DNA of 64,000 bases from an uncultured Tenacibaculum sp. (GCF_947499065.1 NZ_CANMMT010000001.1:248001-312000); one strand, 5' to 3'. Positions 36,028-46,619 are shown, numbered from the stretch's first letter. Program-made: numbers and translations. Notes: generated from the letters alone by a model not told the origin.

Positions 36028-36058
36028 ATAAAAAAAGCCTCGCAAATGCGAGGCTTTA
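36028..36058 (-). terminator. Terminator of the ompA-like gene
   Basis: A 10-bp stem AAAGCCTCGC / GCGAGGCTTT with an AAAT loop lies 23 bp after the stop on the minus strand, with a T-run of seven on that strand. Confidence 0.92.
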
Positions 36059-36080
36059 ATTATGTATGTTTTTGGTTAAA

Positions 36081-37454
36081 TTATTTTACTAATTTAATCT
36101 CTACACGTCTGTTTTGTGCTCTACCAGCTCTAGTTTTATTATCAGCGATTGGGTAATCTTCACCAAATCCTTTAGATGATAATCTGTTTGCAGGAATACC
36201 AGCTTTACCTACTAAGTAATCTAATACAGCCTTAGCTCTTCTTTCAGATAACTTCATGTTAGTTGAAGCTCTACCTTGGCTATCTGTATGTCCTTGAATA
36301 CTAAAGTTAGCTTTTGGATATTCTTTCATGATATCAGCAATTAAGTCTAACTTACCAGTTACTCCTCTTCTAAAAGTAGTTCTTCCAGAGTTAAAGTAGA
36401 TAGCTCTTGCGAAATCATTTAATTTCTTTACAGCCTCTTCTTTAATTACAACCTCAGGACATCCATTGTTAGATGCAACTCCAGCAACTTTAGGACACTT
36501 ATCGTCTTTGTCTAAAACTCCGTCACCGTCAGTATCTGGCCAAGGGCATCCATTGTTTTCAGCTGGTCCTGCAGTATTAGGACACTTATCTTTACCATCT
36601 ACAACACCGTCTCCATCAGCATCAGGACATCCGTTGTTAGCTTTAGTTCCTTTTTCAGTTGGACAAGCATCATCTTTATCAGCAATACCGTCACCATCTG
36701 TATCAGGACATCCGTTTAAAGCAGCTAAACCAGCTACTTCTGGACAAGCATCATCAGAATCTTTGATTCCATCACCGTCTGTATCAGGACATCCGTTGAA
36801 TTCTTTTAATCCTGCTACTTCTGGACAAGCATCATCTTTGTCATATACACCATCTCCGTCAGTATCTTTACCTCCGAATTTGAACACTAAACCAACTGAG
36901 TGTTGGAAGTGATCTTGTACTTTATCAGCAAATTGTTTCTTAGCTCCTGTTTGAAAGTTTAAACCTAAATTTTCGTTAAACCAAGTGTTAAATCCTAAAC
37001 CAGCATTTAACATTCCTTCAGAACCTTCAGCTCCTGCAGCGCTAACACCGTTAGTATAACCTCCACCTAAATATACATAAGGATCAAACCAAGAAGTATC
37101 TCCAAATAAATTATTTAAGTCATATTTTACGTTTGCATCGATAGCCCAGTAAATCTCATCAGTATCGTTTTCTTTATTAACAGTTTCAATTTTATTTATA
37201 GATCCTGCTAACTGTAAAGTAAACCCATCGTTTAAGTATCTATCAACAGTAATTCTAGAAATTGAAGGCAAAATGTTCCAGTCACTAGTACCGATATAAT
37301 CTTTTGCATAATCTCCAAACTTAGTTGGGATTCTTACGTCAACTGCGTTGACACCAAATCCAACCGCCCATGGGTTGTCTGAATCCTGTGCGTTTACCGT
37401 CCCTACAGTAGCGAACGTAAACAAAGCTATCACAGCTAATTTGATTTGTTTCAT
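36081..37454 (-). CDS. OmpA-family outer membrane protein with thrombospondin type 3 repeats
   Basis: This 457-residue protein has a signal peptide (1-22, ending VNAQ) and an N-terminal beta-barrel domain (about 25-195) of the OmpA type. A Ca-binding TSP3 stalk follows (about 197-335) with five units of the pattern DTDGDGxxDxDDxCP, each ending NGCP. The C-terminal OmpA domain (about 340-457) has the peptidoglycan-binding block [31 protein letters not shown]. The protein anchors the outer membrane to peptidoglycan, as established for the family. Its strong consensus promoter suggests that it is abundant. Confidence 0.94.
   Translation of the reverse strand: MKQIKLAVIALFTFATVGTVNAQDSDNPWAVGFGVNAVDVRIPTKFGDYAKDYIGTSDWNILPSISRITVDRYLNDGFTLQLAGSINKIETVNKENDTDEIYWAIDANVKYDLNNLFGDTSWFDPYVYLGGGYTNGVSAAGAEGSEGMLNAGLGFNTWFNENLGLNFQTGAKKQFADKVQDHFQHSVGLVFKFGGKDTDGDGVYDKDDACPEVAGLKEFNGCPDTDGDGIKDSDDACPEVAGLAALNGCPDTDGDGIADKDDACPTEKGTKANNGCPDADGDGVVDGKDKCPNTAGPAENNGCPWPDTDGDGVLDKDDKCPKVAGVASNNGCPEVVIKEEAVKKLNDFARAIYFNSGRTTFRRGVTGKLDLIADIMKEYPKANFSIQGHTDSQGRASTNMKLSERRAKAVLDYLVGKAGIPANRLSSKGFGEDYPIADNKTRAGRAQNRRVEIKLVK
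36457..36873 (-). repeat. TSP3-coding tandem repeats inside the ompA-like gene
   Basis: Five units of roughly 75-85 bp encode the calcium-binding DTDGDG...NGCP motif. They match each other at the DNA level, so the array could expand or contract by slippage or recombination. Confidence 0.85.
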
Positions 37455-37493
37455 TATTAAAAATTTAAATTAAAAGTTCGTTTATATATAGCG

Positions 37494-37523
37494 CAAATGT
37501 AAGTTGTTAAAACTTATTTACAA
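37494..37523 (-). promoter_or_regulatory. Consensus promoter of the ompA-like gene
   Basis: On the minus strand TTG (37523-37521, within CTTTTG) and TACATTTG (37501-37494) are separated by exactly 19 bp, 40 bp before the start codon. This is the textbook Bacteroidota primary-sigma promoter. Confidence 0.8.
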
Positions 37524-37574
37524 AAGCAAATCTACAAAAACTTATAATAAATACAAGTTTTTACATTAATATCT

Positions 37575-38768
37575 TTATATCACATTTAACTCTTTTCCTA
37601 CTCTAACAAAAGCATTTACAGCTTTATCTATATGCTCTTTTTCGTGTGCAGCTGATAATTGAACTCTTATTCTAGCTTGTTCTTTTGGCACTACTGGATA
37701 GAAAAATCCAATTACATAAATTCCTTCCTCTAATAGTTTATTAGCCATTATTTGTGATAACTTAGCATCGTATAACATTACAGGTACAATTGCTGCATCT
37801 GCACCTACTAAATCAAAACCAGCTTTTTCCATTTCTGTTCTGAAATAATTTGTGTTCCACTCTAATTTATCTCTTAAAGTAGTATCATTTGATAACAAAT
37901 CAAATACTTTCAAAGAAGCTCCTACTATTGTCGGCGCTAATGAATTTGAAAATAAATATGGACGTGAACGTTGACGTAAGATTTCAATAATTTCTTTTTT
38001 ACCTGTAGTATAACCTCCCATTGCCCCACCAAGAGCTTTCCCTAATGTTCCTGTAACTATATCTACACGACCCATTACATTTTTCAGTTCTACTGTACCT
38101 CTTCCTGTCTTTCCAATAAATCCTGCTGCATGGCATTCATCAACCATTACTAACGCATCGTATTTATCTGCTAAATCACAAATCTCATCTAATTTAGCTA
38201 CAATTCCATCCATAGAAAAAACTCCATCAGTTACTATGATTTTAAATCTATGGTTATGTTTGTTTGCTTCTATTAATTGTTCTTCTAACGAAGCCATATC
38301 ATTATTTGCATAACGATATCTTGCTGCTTTACATAAACGAACTCCATCAATAATTGAAGCGTGATTTAAACTATCAGATATAATAGCATCTTCTTTTGTT
38401 AATAAAGGCTCAAAAACTCCTCCGTTTGCATCAAAAGCTGCTGCATATAAAATAGTATCTTCTGTTGTATAAAAATCTGCTATCTTTTTTTCTAAATCTT
38501 TATGAATATCTTGAGTTCCACAAATAAATCGTACTGAAGACATTCCAAATCCATGAGTATCCATTGTATCTTTTGCTGCCTGAATTACCTCTGGGTGATT
38601 TGACAACCCTAAATAATTATTTGCACAAAAGTTAATTACTTCTTCTCCTGTTGAAACTTTAATTACTGCATCTTGTGATGATGTAATAATTCGTTCAGAT
38701 TTATACAATCCAGCATCTTTAATATCTTGAATTTCTTGCTGTAATTGTTCTTTTATTTTTCCGTACAT
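37575..38768 (-). CDS. kbl: Glycine C-acetyltransferase (2-amino-3-ketobutyrate CoA ligase)
   Basis: Kbl is a PLP enzyme of the alpha-oxoamine synthase family that splits 2-amino-3-ketobutyrate to glycine and acetyl-CoA in threonine breakdown. The 397 residues match Kbl rather than Bio[70 protein letters not shown], and the Schiff-base Lys in [18 protein letters not shown]. No threonine dehydrogenase gene is adjacent. It has its own promoter in the spacer after the AddA-like gene. Confidence 0.93.
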   Translation of the reverse strand: MYGKIKEQLQQEIQDIKDAGLYKSERIITSSQDAVIKVSTGEEVINFCANNYLGLSNHPEVIQAAKDTMDTHGFGMSSVRFICGTQDIHKDLEKKIADFYTTEDTILYAAAFDANGGVFEPLLTKEDAIISDSLNHASIIDGVRLCKAARYRYANNDMASLEEQLIEANKHNHRFKIIVTDGVFSMDGIVAKLDEICDLADKYDALVMVDECHAAGFIGKTGRGTVELKNVMGRVDIVTGTLGKALGGAMGGYTTGKKEIIEILRQRSRPYLFSNSLAPTIVGASLKVFDLLSNDTTLRDKLEWNTNYFRTEMEKAGFDLVGADAAIVPVMLYDAKLSQIMANKLLEEGIYVIGFFYPVVPKEQARIRVQLSAAHEKEHIDKAVNAFVRVGKELNVI

Positions 38769-38804
38769 AATTTATGTTTGAAAGTTGTTTGCTTTTTAAA
38801 TGGT

Positions 38805-38834
38805 CAAAGTTAATTCTTATACCTCTTCAATCAA
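38805..38834 (-). promoter_or_regulatory. Consensus promoter of kbl
   Basis: On the minus strand TTG (38834-38832) and TAACTTTG (38812-38805) are 19 bp apart. The -33 box lies within the last codons of the upstream addA-like gene, so kbl can be expressed independently of it. Confidence 0.72.
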
Positions 38835-41800
38835 ATTTTTTTCATTAATATATATGAGTAGCTTTTTCTTTACTACATAGCCCATAGATTTTAATACTCG
38901 TTCATACCTCAACAATTGTTGATGATAACTTTTTGATGGCTTACCTGTTTTATAATCTATAATTATAATTTCTCCGTTTTTATCAAAAACAAGTCGATCA
39001 GGAATCATAATTTGATTATCTACATCAACAATTTCTCTTTCATTATAAACTATTATATCCTCCGAGAAATAAGCTTCTAATAATGGGTGATTTACGATTC
39101 TATTTATATCTTCTTTTATAAAATCTGAATCTTTATTATCAATAATTCCCTGCTGAACATATTGATTTATCACTTTACCAACATCTTCTTTTATTATTAT
39201 TTTTGACATAACCTCATGAATAAGATTACCAAATTTGATAGCTTCTTCTTGTTCTGTATTCCATAATTTTGAAGCACTTGCCAACATCTGAATGTTATGT
39301 TCTTTCCAAGATGTTGAAATAAATGCTTCTTGAATATTTGTTGAAGACAACTCTTTTTCTTTTTTCATAAGCCTTTCTCTATCTCCAAAAGAATACTCTA
39401 ATTCATCTTCTTTCCATTCTTCTATTTTCTTCAAATAATTAATAAAAATTCCAGAATAGTAATTTGTATTCTCTCCTGTTTTTGAAATTCTTTTTTCTGT
39501 TATGATATGTAGCTGTTCAACTGGTCTTGTTAAGGCCACATACAACAAATTAAAGTTATCTAATTCTAATTCCTCTCGCTGATTATTATAAATTTCTGCT
39601 CCAGTAGTATTTAAATAACTCATATCTTTACTAAATGGAACTAACAACTCGTTAAAACCATTAAAATTTTCTGGCAATTCATTTAACCAAATCTTTGGAT
39701 TTATTTGACGATAAATATCCAAATCATAAGGAAAAATAACTACTGGAAACTCCAGCCCTTTAGATTTATGAATTGTCATTACTTGTACTGCATTACCACT
39801 TTCTGGCACTACTATACTCAGATTCTGTTTTTTCTCTTCCCAAAACTCTAAAAACTCTTGAATGCTAGTTCCTTTTCTTTGTTGCTCCAATACAACATCT
39901 AAAAAAAACTGAACATAAGCATCTGATGAATTGATTAATTTAAAACTTCGAATTATTTCTTCTACTTTTTCATAAAAAGGTAATTGATGAAAAGTTGATA
40001 ACTCAAATAAAACCCCATAGTCTTTTAAATTTTGAAATATTGTTTCATTTGACTGATGAATAAACTCCGAAATAAATGAATGTTTGTCTTTTTCAAACTT
40101 TAAATGATTATGCAAAAAATACAAGACTTCTAACAAAGTTTCTTTATCATTTGAATATTGAAGTACGCGTAATATATTAACTATAAAATTAACCTTGGTA
40201 CTATTTTGCAACAACAATGTTTCTGAAGAAATAATATTAATCCCATTTTCCGATAAATAATTGGCTACCGCTATTCCATCTTTCTTTTTTCTCACCAACA
40301 CACAAATCTCATTCAACAAGAAATCATCTTCTAAACTTCGAATGATTTCCAAAACTTTCTTTGGGTATTTTATCTGTTCATTTTCTTTTTCTTCTTCCTT
40401 TTCTAAAAAAGATATTGAAACAAAACCACCTTTTTTTGAGTTCTCTTCTTGTTTATTTCCTTCAATAAACAATTGTTTATAATCTTCATTTTGAAGAAAG
40501 TTTGCCGTATGTTGAAAAAATGAATTATTAAAATTTACTACCTCTGAAAAACTCCTATAGTTTCTTTCTAATGTTTTTACTTCTTTTGGTATATAAAATG
40601 GATTTCCTTTTTCTGACCCTAAGTTTATAAACTGCTCTGCTTTACCTCCACGCCAACGATAAATAGCTTGTTTTCCATCTCCTACCAATAATAAACTTGC
40701 ATTTTCTTGAGACAGTGCATTATTTATTAAGGGAATTAAGTTTTGCCACTGTAATACAGATGTATCTTGCATTTCATCAATAAAATAATGCATAAATCGC
40801 TGACCAATTCGTTCATAAATAAACGGTGCTGGTTGGTCTTTTATATTATCAGATATTAATTGATTAAACTCTGCATTTAATCGAAGATTGTTTTCTTCTT
40901 TTATTTCTGTTAATTCTAAGTTTATATAATTTAAAACGGCTAACGGAATGATACTTTTTAACACCAGCTTATTCAACAAATGTTGTTGATACAACTTCTC
41001 TGATTGTATATACAGATTTAGTAATTCTGGTAAAATTCCTTCTATAGTCGTTTTAATATCATCTGATTTAGATTTTGAATAAAAATTATTCTCCTCTATT
41101 CTTTCTCTAAGTTTTGAATCTTCAAAAAACTTTGCTTTATCAGGACTTTCAGACAATGCCACAAAATGATTAGGTAACATTGACCTATAAAAATCTTTAT
41201 GGCTTAATTGAGCTTCTTCTATAATTTGCAAACCTTTGTTTCCAATTTCTTGCAAATTTTCTTTTATCTCTTTTTCATGTTTCGACAACTTATTTTTTAG
41301 CCCTGTAAAGTCTTCTAATTTTTTATCTCCTAGTTGTCTAAAATGTTTTGTGTCATCTTCGTTTAATAAAATTCTAGAAAACTCACTTAACTCTCTTGAA
41401 ATATCCCATGATTTATCATCATCCGCTTTATCTAAAGAAAAATCAATTAATAACTTCGTTAAATCTTTATCTGTTCCAATTTTAGAAATTAAAATATCAA
41501 CTGCTTCATTCAACAGTGAAATTGCATCCATTTCAACTTCAAAATTTAAAGACAGTCCTAAGTCATATGCAAAGCTTTTTATTATTTTATGAGTAAAACT
41601 ATCAATTGTAGTTATTGAAAAAGCTGAATAATTCTGTAGAATTGCTTCTATAATCTTTTTACTCCTTTCTTGAATAATTGATTTCTCAACTGATATTTCA
41701 TTAATTATTAGTTGGAACAAATCATTTTCTATTCCCTCTGAAAAATCGTGTAAATTTTCCAATACACGTTCTTTCATCTCTCCAGCAGCTTTGTTTGTAA

Positions 41801-41939
41801 AAGTTATGGCTAGTACTTTTTGAAAACGAAAAATATCATTAGAATTTAACAATACTTTTAAGTATTCTTTTACTAATGTAAAAGTCTTTCCGCTTCCTGC
41901 TGATGCGTTATATACCTGAAATGTTGATACTTCTTGCAC
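38817..41939 (-). CDS. AddA/RecB-like helicase-nuclease
   Basis: This 1040-residue superfamily 1 UvrD-type helicase is fused to a nuclease. Walker A is ASAGSGKT at residues 12-19. Motif Q/III regions include LLVGDGKQAIYRWRGGKAEQF and, near the middle, VQVMTIHKSKGLEFPVVIFPYD (motif V). A C-terminal PD-(D/E)xK-like block IPDRLVFDKNGEIIIIDYKTGKPSKSYHQQLLRYERVL closes the protein, as in AddA. It should process double-strand breaks for recombination. The start is GTG at 41939; ATT and ATA are the only other codons before a stop. No addB is adjacent: the upstream neighbour is a metal permease gene. Confidence 0.9.
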   Translation of the reverse strand: MQEVSTFQVYNASAGSGKTFTLVKEYLKVLLNSNDIFRFQKVLAITFTNKAAGEMKERVLENLHDFSEGIENDLFQLIINEISVEKSIIQERSKKIIEAILQNYSAFSITTIDSFTHKIIKSFAYDLGLSLNFEVEMDAISLLNEAVDILISKIGTDKDLTKLLIDFSLDKADDDKSWDISRELSEFSRILLNEDDTKHFRQLGDKKLEDFTGLKNKLSKHEKEIKENLQEIGNKGLQIIEEAQLSHKDFYRSMLPNHFVALSESPDKAKFFEDSKLRERIEENNFYSKSKSDDIKTTIEGILPELLNLYIQSEKLYQQHLLNKLVLKSIIPLAVLNYINLELTEIKEENNLRLNAEFNQLISDNIKDQPAPFIYERIGQRFMHYFIDEMQDTSVLQWQNLIPLINNALSQENASLLLVGDGKQAIYRWRGGKAEQFINLGSEKGNPFYIPKEVKTLERNYRSFSEVVNFNNSFFQHTANFLQNEDYKQLFIEGNKQEENSKKGGFVSISFLEKEEEKENEQIKYPKKVLEIIRSLEDDFLLNEICVLVRKKKDGIAVANYLSENGINIISSETLLLQNSTKVNFIVNILRVLQYSNDKETLLEVLYFLHNHLKFEKDKHSFISEFIHQSNETIFQNLKDYGVLFELSTFHQLPFYEKVEEIIRSFKLINSSDAYVQFFLDVVLEQQRKGTSIQEFLEFWEEKKQNLSIVVPESGNAVQVMTIHKSKGLEFPVVIFPYDLDIYRQINPKIWLNELPENFNGFNELLVPFSKDMSYLNTTGAEIYNNQREELELDNFNLLYVALTRPVEQLHIITEKRISKTGENTNYYSGIFINYLKKIEEWKEDELEYSFGDRERLMKKEKELSSTNIQEAFISTSWKEHNIQMLASASKLWNTEQEEAIKFGNLIHEVMSKIIIKEDVGKVINQYVQQGIIDNKDSDFIKEDINRIVNHPLLEAYFSEDIIVYNEREIVDVDNQIMIPDRLVFDKNGEIIIIDYKTGKPSKSYHQQLLRYERVLKSMGYVVKKKLLIYINEKNLIEEV

Positions 41940-41990
41940 AATTATTTTTTAGATGCTAATTGCACGAATTTACATAAAGTTCCTTTGTTT

Positions 41991-43151
41991 TTATCCTCTA
42001 AACAAAAAGAAATCTTTTTTCATTGATTCTATTTCAGAATCATCATTTGTTATGATATAATCTATTGCTTTCTCTGTAAAGGCCTTTCCCTTTTCTGTTA
42101 GCGATATAATTTTATTTTCTATCAAAATCATGTTGTTTTTCTCTGCTAATTCCACAATAGATTTAGCTTTAACTTTATGCCAATTGATATGTTCATTTAA
42201 ATGATTTATATGTCTTTCTTTTTCTTCACTATGATTATTTAAGTGCAATAAAAAAGTAAGCAACTGTACTTCTTTTTGTTGTTGCTTATTTCTATACAAA
42301 ACAGAAATTAAACCTTTACTAGGTGCAAACAAATACACCATTAGAAAAACAACTCCTAAGATAGTTGTCATCGACCCAGATATGGAAGCATCTAACCAAT
42401 GTGCAACCCAATAACCAATAATTGCCGACAATACTCCAAAGACAACAGATAACACTAACATCTTTTTTAAATCGTTAGTCAATAAATAAGCAGTAGCAGC
42501 CGGTGCAATCATTAAAGCAACTACCAAAATTGCTCCCACCGCATCAAATGCTCCAACTGTTGTTATAGATGCTACACTCATCAATCCATAATGAAGTATT
42601 GCTGGTGAAAAACCTAATGCTGTTGCCAATCCTTTATCGAAAGTACTTACTTTTAATTCTTTAAAAAAAGCTAATAAAAGACCTAATGTAATTAATAAAA
42701 TAGCACCAATTATCCATAACGATTTTGGACCTAAATCAACTTCATTTATTAGCAATCTATCAAAAGGAGCAAAAGCTAATTCACCTAATAAAACTGCATC
42801 AACATCTAAATGAACATCGTTTGCATTTTTAGCTATTAAAAGTACACCTATACTAAACAATGCAGGAAACACTAACCCAATTGCTGTATCTTCTTTAACT
42901 AGTTTTGTTTTTTGGATATATTCTACTAAGACAACCGTTATTATTCCTGACAAAGCTCCCATTAAAATAAGCAATGGAGAATTTAAATCGTGTGTAATAA
43001 AAAAACCAATTACCAACCCTGGCAAAATAGAATGACTTATAGCATCACTAATCAATGCCATTTTTCTTAGTACTAAGAACACTCCAGGTATTGCACAGGC
43101 AATTGCCACTAAGCTTGCTATTAATTGTATTTCTATCTGAGCACTACTCAT
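41991..43151 (-). CDS. Metal ABC transporter permease with winged-helix-like tail (A)
   Basis: This 386-residue membrane permease of the ABC-3 (Mn/Zn/Fe) family has about eight helices in residues 1-285, including DAISHSILPGLVIGFF and APAATAYLLTNDLKK. Unlike plain permeases of about 280 residues, it continues with a cytoplasmic segment (about 290-386) whose pattern LLTFLLHLNNHSEEKERHINHLNEH...IIENKIISLTEKGKAFTEKAI looks like a winged helix of the DtxR or iron-dependent-repressor kind. It is the last gene of the mntR-led operon. The transported ion is not readable, but manganese or iron is likely from the regulator. Confidence 0.86.
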   Translation of the reverse strand: MSSAQIEIQLIASLVAIACAIPGVFLVLRKMALISDAISHSILPGLVIGFFITHDLNSPLLILMGALSGIITVVLVEYIQKTKLVKEDTAIGLVFPALFSIGVLLIAKNANDVHLDVDAVLLGELAFAPFDRLLINEVDLGPKSLWIIGAILLITLGLLLAFFKELKVSTFDKGLATALGFSPAILHYGLMSVASITTVGAFDAVGAILVVALMIAPAATAYLLTNDLKKMLVLSVVFGVLSAIIGYWVAHWLDASISGSMTTILGVVFLMVYLFAPSKGLISVLYRNKQQQKEVQLLTFLLHLNNHSEEKERHINHLNEHINWHKVKAKSIVELAEKNNMILIENKIISLTEKGKAFTEKAIDYIITNDDSEIESMKKDFFLFRG

Positions 43152-44268
43152 TTTCTATATTTTGATTATATAAGTTTCCAGCAAATTGATAACCTTCTTC
43201 TGTCATTGACCACATTTTACCTTCAACTTTGATATACTTTTTCTCTTCTAACTTTTTTAAAGTTCCTCTTGTATACCCCTGAAAATTATTTAGAATTTTT
43301 ACGGCATGCGGATGTGATTTATCTTCATGAGTTTTTACTAAATCAAACATAAAAGATAGTGTTTTGTGCAATTTCAAATCTCGTCGGTTTTTTAAAAAAC
43401 GTATTTGACGAAATAACAAACCTCTTGTTGGGGAAAAAACAAATGAAATAACTACAAATATTGCTGCTACTAATACTATTACTGGGCCTGTTGATAAATT
43501 GGACTGACTTGCACTAATTCCAGTCCCAACAACACCTGCTAGTAAACCGAAAACCGCTGCTAGTATTACCATAGTACTTAAACTATTTGTCCATTGCCTT
43601 GCAGCAGCAGCTGGTGCCAATAACATAGCACTCATTAAAACTACTCCTACTGTTTGCAATCCTAAAACAATAGCTAAAACAATAAAACCAGTAATTAAAG
43701 CATCTATAAATTTTATATTGAAACCTAAGGTTTTCGCATAATCTGCATCAAATAATAGTAATTTAAACTCTTTCCAAAAAAGTAACAACACTAGTAAACA
43801 AACCCCAGTAACAATTACCATAAACCAAACATCCTTAACTAATAATGTTGCTGCTTGCCCAAATAAAAACTTATCTAAACCAGATTGATTTGCATTGGGT
43901 TGCTTCTGAATAAATGTCAACAACAACATTCCAAACCCAAAAAACACTGAAAGAATTAATCCTAAAGCTGTATCTGTTTTTAAATGTGTATTTCTAACGA
44001 TTCCGCGAATCCAAAAAGCACCAATAAGACCGCTAATCAATGCTCCTAACAATAACACATTTGTATCTTTTGTTCCTGTAATTAAAAACGCTATTGCAAT
44101 CCCTGGTAAAGATGCGTGAGAAATTGCATCACCTAATAAACTTTGTTTTCTTAATACAGCAAAACTTCCTAACATTCCACAGATAGCCCCCAAAATTGCT
44201 GTACCAATTGTTATAGTACGAAGTGTATAATCGGAAAAAACGAGTTTAAAATATTCTTGTAAATCCAT
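43144..44268 (-). CDS. Metal ABC transporter permease with winged-helix-like tail (B)
   Basis: This 374-residue ABC-3 permease has helices in residues 1-285, with KQSLLGDAISHASLPGIAIAFLITGT and MSAMLLAPAAAARQWTNSLS. It also has an extra C-terminal domain (about 295-374) of winged-helix character: LHKTLSFMFDLVKTHED, GYTRGTLKKLEEKKYIKVEGKMWSMTEEGYQFA. It overlaps the downstream permease gene by 8 bp and the upstream ATPase stop by one base, a sign of tight coupling. The tail could read the regulatory state of the transporter; this is inference. Confidence 0.86.
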   Translation of the reverse strand: MDLQEYFKLVFSDYTLRTITIGTAILGAICGMLGSFAVLRKQSLLGDAISHASLPGIAIAFLITGTKDTNVLLLGALISGLIGAFWIRGIVRNTHLKTDTALGLILSVFFGFGMLLLTFIQKQPNANQSGLDKFLFGQAATLLVKDVWFMVIVTGVCLLVLLLFWKEFKLLLFDADYAKTLGFNIKFIDALITGFIVLAIVLGLQTVGVVLMSAMLLAPAAAARQWTNSLSTMVILAAVFGLLAGVVGTGISASQSNLSTGPVIVLVAAIFVVISFVFSPTRGLLFRQIRFLKNRRDLKLHKTLSFMFDLVKTHEDKSHPHAVKILNNFQGYTRGTLKKLEEKKYIKVEGKMWSMTEEGYQFAGNLYNQNIENE

Positions 44269-45005
44269 TATTGCTGCACACTTACTTTATAATTAATTCC
44301 GTAAGTCTTGGTTAAGTTGTCATCATTAAATATTTCTTTAACAGGACCAGTAGCAATTTTCTTAACATTCAAAAAGGTTACCCAATCAAAATATTCAGGA
44401 ACTGTCTGCAAATCATGATGTACTACAACTACGGTTTTTCCGGCTTTACGCAACTCTTTCAGTATATTAATTATTGCTATTTCTGTAGTTGCATCTACCC
44501 CTTGAAATGGTTCATCCATAAAATAGATTGAAGCATTTTGTACTAAAGCTCTTGCTAAAAAAACACGTTGTTGTTGCCCTCCTGAAAGTTGAGATATTTG
44601 CCTGTTTTTAAATGGTAACATTCCTACTTTTTCAAGTGCTTCTAATGCTGCTTTCTTTTGAGCTCCTCCTGGTCTTTTAATCCATCCTAAACTTCCATAG
44701 GTTCCCATCATTACAACATCTAATGCTGTTGTCGGAAAATCCCAATCTACACTTCCTTTTTGCGGAACATATGCTACTAATTTTCGTTGCTTCTCGTATG
44801 ATTTTCCATATACAGAAACACTTCCAGCAATTGGATTTATAATACCTAAGATTGATTTTATTAAAGTAGATTTTCCTGCTCCATTTGGCCCAACAATTGC
44901 CATTAAAACTCCTTCTGGTATAGCTAAGTCAATATCCCAAAGTACAGGTTTATAATTATAAGCTACTGTTAAATCGTCTACTGTTACTGCATATTTTGTT
45001 TCCAT
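44268..45005 (-). CDS. Metal ABC transporter ATP-binding protein
   Basis: This 245-residue ATPase of a Mn/Fe/Zn import system has Walker [16 protein letters not shown], the signature [17 protein letters not shown], Walker [18 protein letters not shown], and the switch His in [12 protein letters not shown]. It drives import through the two downstream permeases. It sits between the substrate-binding protein gene and the permease genes with overlaps of a few bases or less, so the whole set is one operon. Confidence 0.95.
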   Translation of the reverse strand: METKYAVTVDDLTVAYNYKPVLWDIDLAIPEGVLMAIVGPNGAGKSTLIKSILGIINPIAGSVSVYGKSYEKQRKLVAYVPQKGSVDWDFPTTALDVVMMGTYGSLGWIKRPGGAQKKAALEALEKVGMLPFKNRQISQLSGGQQQRVFLARALVQNASIYFMDEPFQGVDATTEIAIINILKELRKAGKTVVVVHHDLQTVPEYFDWVTFLNVKKIATGPVKEIFNDDNLTKTYGINYKVSVQQ

Positions 45006-45006
45006 A

Positions 45007-45918
45007 CTATTTCAATGCATCTATTATAGTATTTACATTGGTTTTATACATACCGATGTAAGTTCCTTCGTTTGTTCCTGCATTTCCTAATGCATCAGAA
45101 TATAATGTTCCTCCTATTGCAACTTCTTTTCCTTTTGACTTCACTGCTTCTTGCAAAGCTTCTATAGTTCTTTTAGGAACTGAACTTTCTACAAAAATGG
45201 CTTTAACATCATTGTCTATAATAAACTTTGCTAGTTTTTGCACATCTTGAACTCCAGCTTCAGTTGCTGTTGATAAACCTTGTAATCCTACCACATTAAA
45301 ATTATGTTGCCTTCCAAAATAATTAAATGCATCATGCGCTGTAACTAATATTTTTTTATCTATTGGTAACTCATTTATTTTTGCACTAATATTTTGATTC
45401 AACTCCTTTAATTTATTTAAATATTCTTCTCCATTACTTTTGTAATACGCTGCATTTTTAGAATCTAGAGTTGATAATTTATCAACCACATATGATGTTA
45501 TTTTTATCCAATTATTAATATCAAACCATATATGTGGGTCATAATTTGATGCAAAAGCTTCAGATCCTATCAAATTATTTTTATCTATAATATCAGAAAC
45601 AACAATTGTTTTTTTATTTTGATGTTTCATCTTTTCGAAAACCTCTTCTAGCTTTCCTTCTAAATGTAATCCGTTATAAATAACCACATCAGCATTGAAT
45701 AGTTTAGATACATCTCCTTCACTTGCTTTATATAAATGAGGATCAACACCTGCTCCCATTAAACCATTCACTTCAATTTTATCTCCTCCTATGTTTTTCA
45801 CCAAATCGGTAATCATAGTAGTAGTGGTAACAACATTCAATTTATCGTTTTTCTTTTTTACCTTATTATTACAACTTACCAGTATTAAAACTGCAATTAA
45901 GCCAACTATTTTTTTCAT
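45007..45918 (-). CDS. Metal-binding lipoprotein of a Mn/Zn ABC importer
   Basis: This 303-residue TroA/ZnuA-type substrate-binding lipoprotein has lipobox LILVSC (Cys16). Metal ligands of the family are visible: His in [14 protein letters not shown], His in [13 protein letters not shown], a likely His in [11 protein letters not shown], and an Asp in [10 protein letters not shown]. It has no His-rich loop, which is a mild argument for manganese or iron rather than zinc. It lies 1 bp after the mntR gene and 1 bp before the ATPase gene. Confidence 0.93.
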   Translation of the reverse strand: MKKIVGLIAVLILVSCNNKVKKKNDKLNVVTTTTMITDLVKNIGGDKIEVNGLMGAGVDPHLYKASEGDVSKLFNADVVIYNGLHLEGKLEEVFEKMKHQNKKTIVVSDIIDKNNLIGSEAFASNYDPHIWFDINNWIKITSYVVDKLSTLDSKNAAYYKSNGEEYLNKLKELNQNISAKINELPIDKKILVTAHDAFNYFGRQHNFNVVGLQGLSTATEAGVQDVQKLAKFIIDNDVKAIFVESSVPKRTIEALQEAVKSKGKEVAIGGTLYSDALGNAGTNEGTYIGMYKTNVNTIIDALK

Positions 45919-45919
45919 T

Positions 45920-46576
45920 TTAACTTTTTTGTATATAAATATTATTTGCCACTTTGTTTGAAATCGTCATTTCCTTTCCATTTATTTTCACTAGGAACGA
46001 ATCATCAAAAGGTTCTTTATCTAAAACTTCTATATTTTTTCCTAAACCTATTTCTTGTTTATCTAAAAAACGTAAAAATTCAGAAGAAGTATCATTCACC
46101 CCTACACAAACTCCTTTTTCACTTTTTTCTAACGTAGACAACAAGCTTTTTTGTATTTGTGGTAAATTTCCATCTTTATCAGGAATAGGATCTCCATGTG
46201 GATCACTTTTAGGATAACCTAAAAATGCATCTAACTCATCAATTAATTTTGGCGATTTTATATGCTCTAATTGTTCAGCCACTTCATGAACTTCATCCCA
46301 AGTAAAATTAAGCTTCTGCACTAAGAAAACTTCCCATAATCTATGTTTACGTATAATATTAGCTGCCGTTCTCTTACCAAAATCAGTTAAAGTAACCCCT
46401 TGGTACTTTTTATAAACCAATACTTTTTTATCAGATAATTTTTTAATCATATCTGTTACCGAGGAAGCTTTTGTTTCTAACTTCTTCGCTATAGCATTTG
46501 TACTAATCCCTTTATCAGATATTGCCGCTAAATGATAAATTGTTTTTATATAATTCTCTTCTGATTGACTAAACAT
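45920..46576 (-). CDS. mntR: DtxR/MntR-family metal-dependent repressor
   Basis: This 218-residue metal-responsive repressor counts from ATG 46576. The TTG at 46597 overlaps a -7 promoter box, so I reject it. An N-terminal helix-turn-helix (about 1-60, SEENYIKTIYHLAAISDKGISTNAIAKKLETKASSVTDMIKKLSDK) is followed by the dimerisation domain (about 65-140, with HRLWEVFLVQKLNFTWDEVHEVAEQLEH and the usual acidic and His ligands). A C-terminal FeoA-like SH3 domain (about 155-218) follows. It leads the ABC operon and faces the TonB receptor gene across a 34-bp inverted repeat, which is very probably its operator. The metal, manganese or iron, is not settled. Confidence 0.92.
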   Translation of the reverse strand: MFSQSEENYIKTIYHLAAISDKGISTNAIAKKLETKASSVTDMIKKLSDKKVLVYKKYQGVTLTDFGKRTAANIIRKHRLWEVFLVQKLNFTWDEVHEVAEQLEHIKSPKLIDELDAFLGYPKSDPHGDPIPDKDGNLPQIQKSLLSTLEKSEKGVCVGVNDTSSEFLRFLDKQEIGLGKNIEVLDKEPFDDSFLVKINGKEMTISNKVANNIYIQKS

Positions 46577-46594
46577 TCTATTTTTTTGGTTCAA

Positions 46595-46602
46595 CAAAAA
46601 TA
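46595..46602 (-). promoter_or_regulatory. -7 element of the mntR operon
   Basis: The minus strand reads TATTTTTG, fitting TAnnTTTG, 18 bp before the mntR ATG at 46576. The -33 position falls inside the nearby inverted repeat. Confidence 0.5.
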
Positions 46603-46619
46603 CAAATTTTGATTTAGAA

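Noticed and set aside
36457..36873. Tandem repeats that could suggest a CRISPR array
   Set aside because: The units are in-frame coding repeats for TSP3 motifs, with no constant repeat and unique spacer structure.
36466..36912. 148-residue plus-strand frame rich in Pro, Ser and Gly
   Set aside because: It is the shadow of the TSP3 repeats of the minus-strand ompA-like gene.
46577..46597. Longer form of mntR from TTG 46597
   Set aside because: That codon lies inside the -7 promoter box, and ATG 46576 gives the normal DtxR-family N-terminus.
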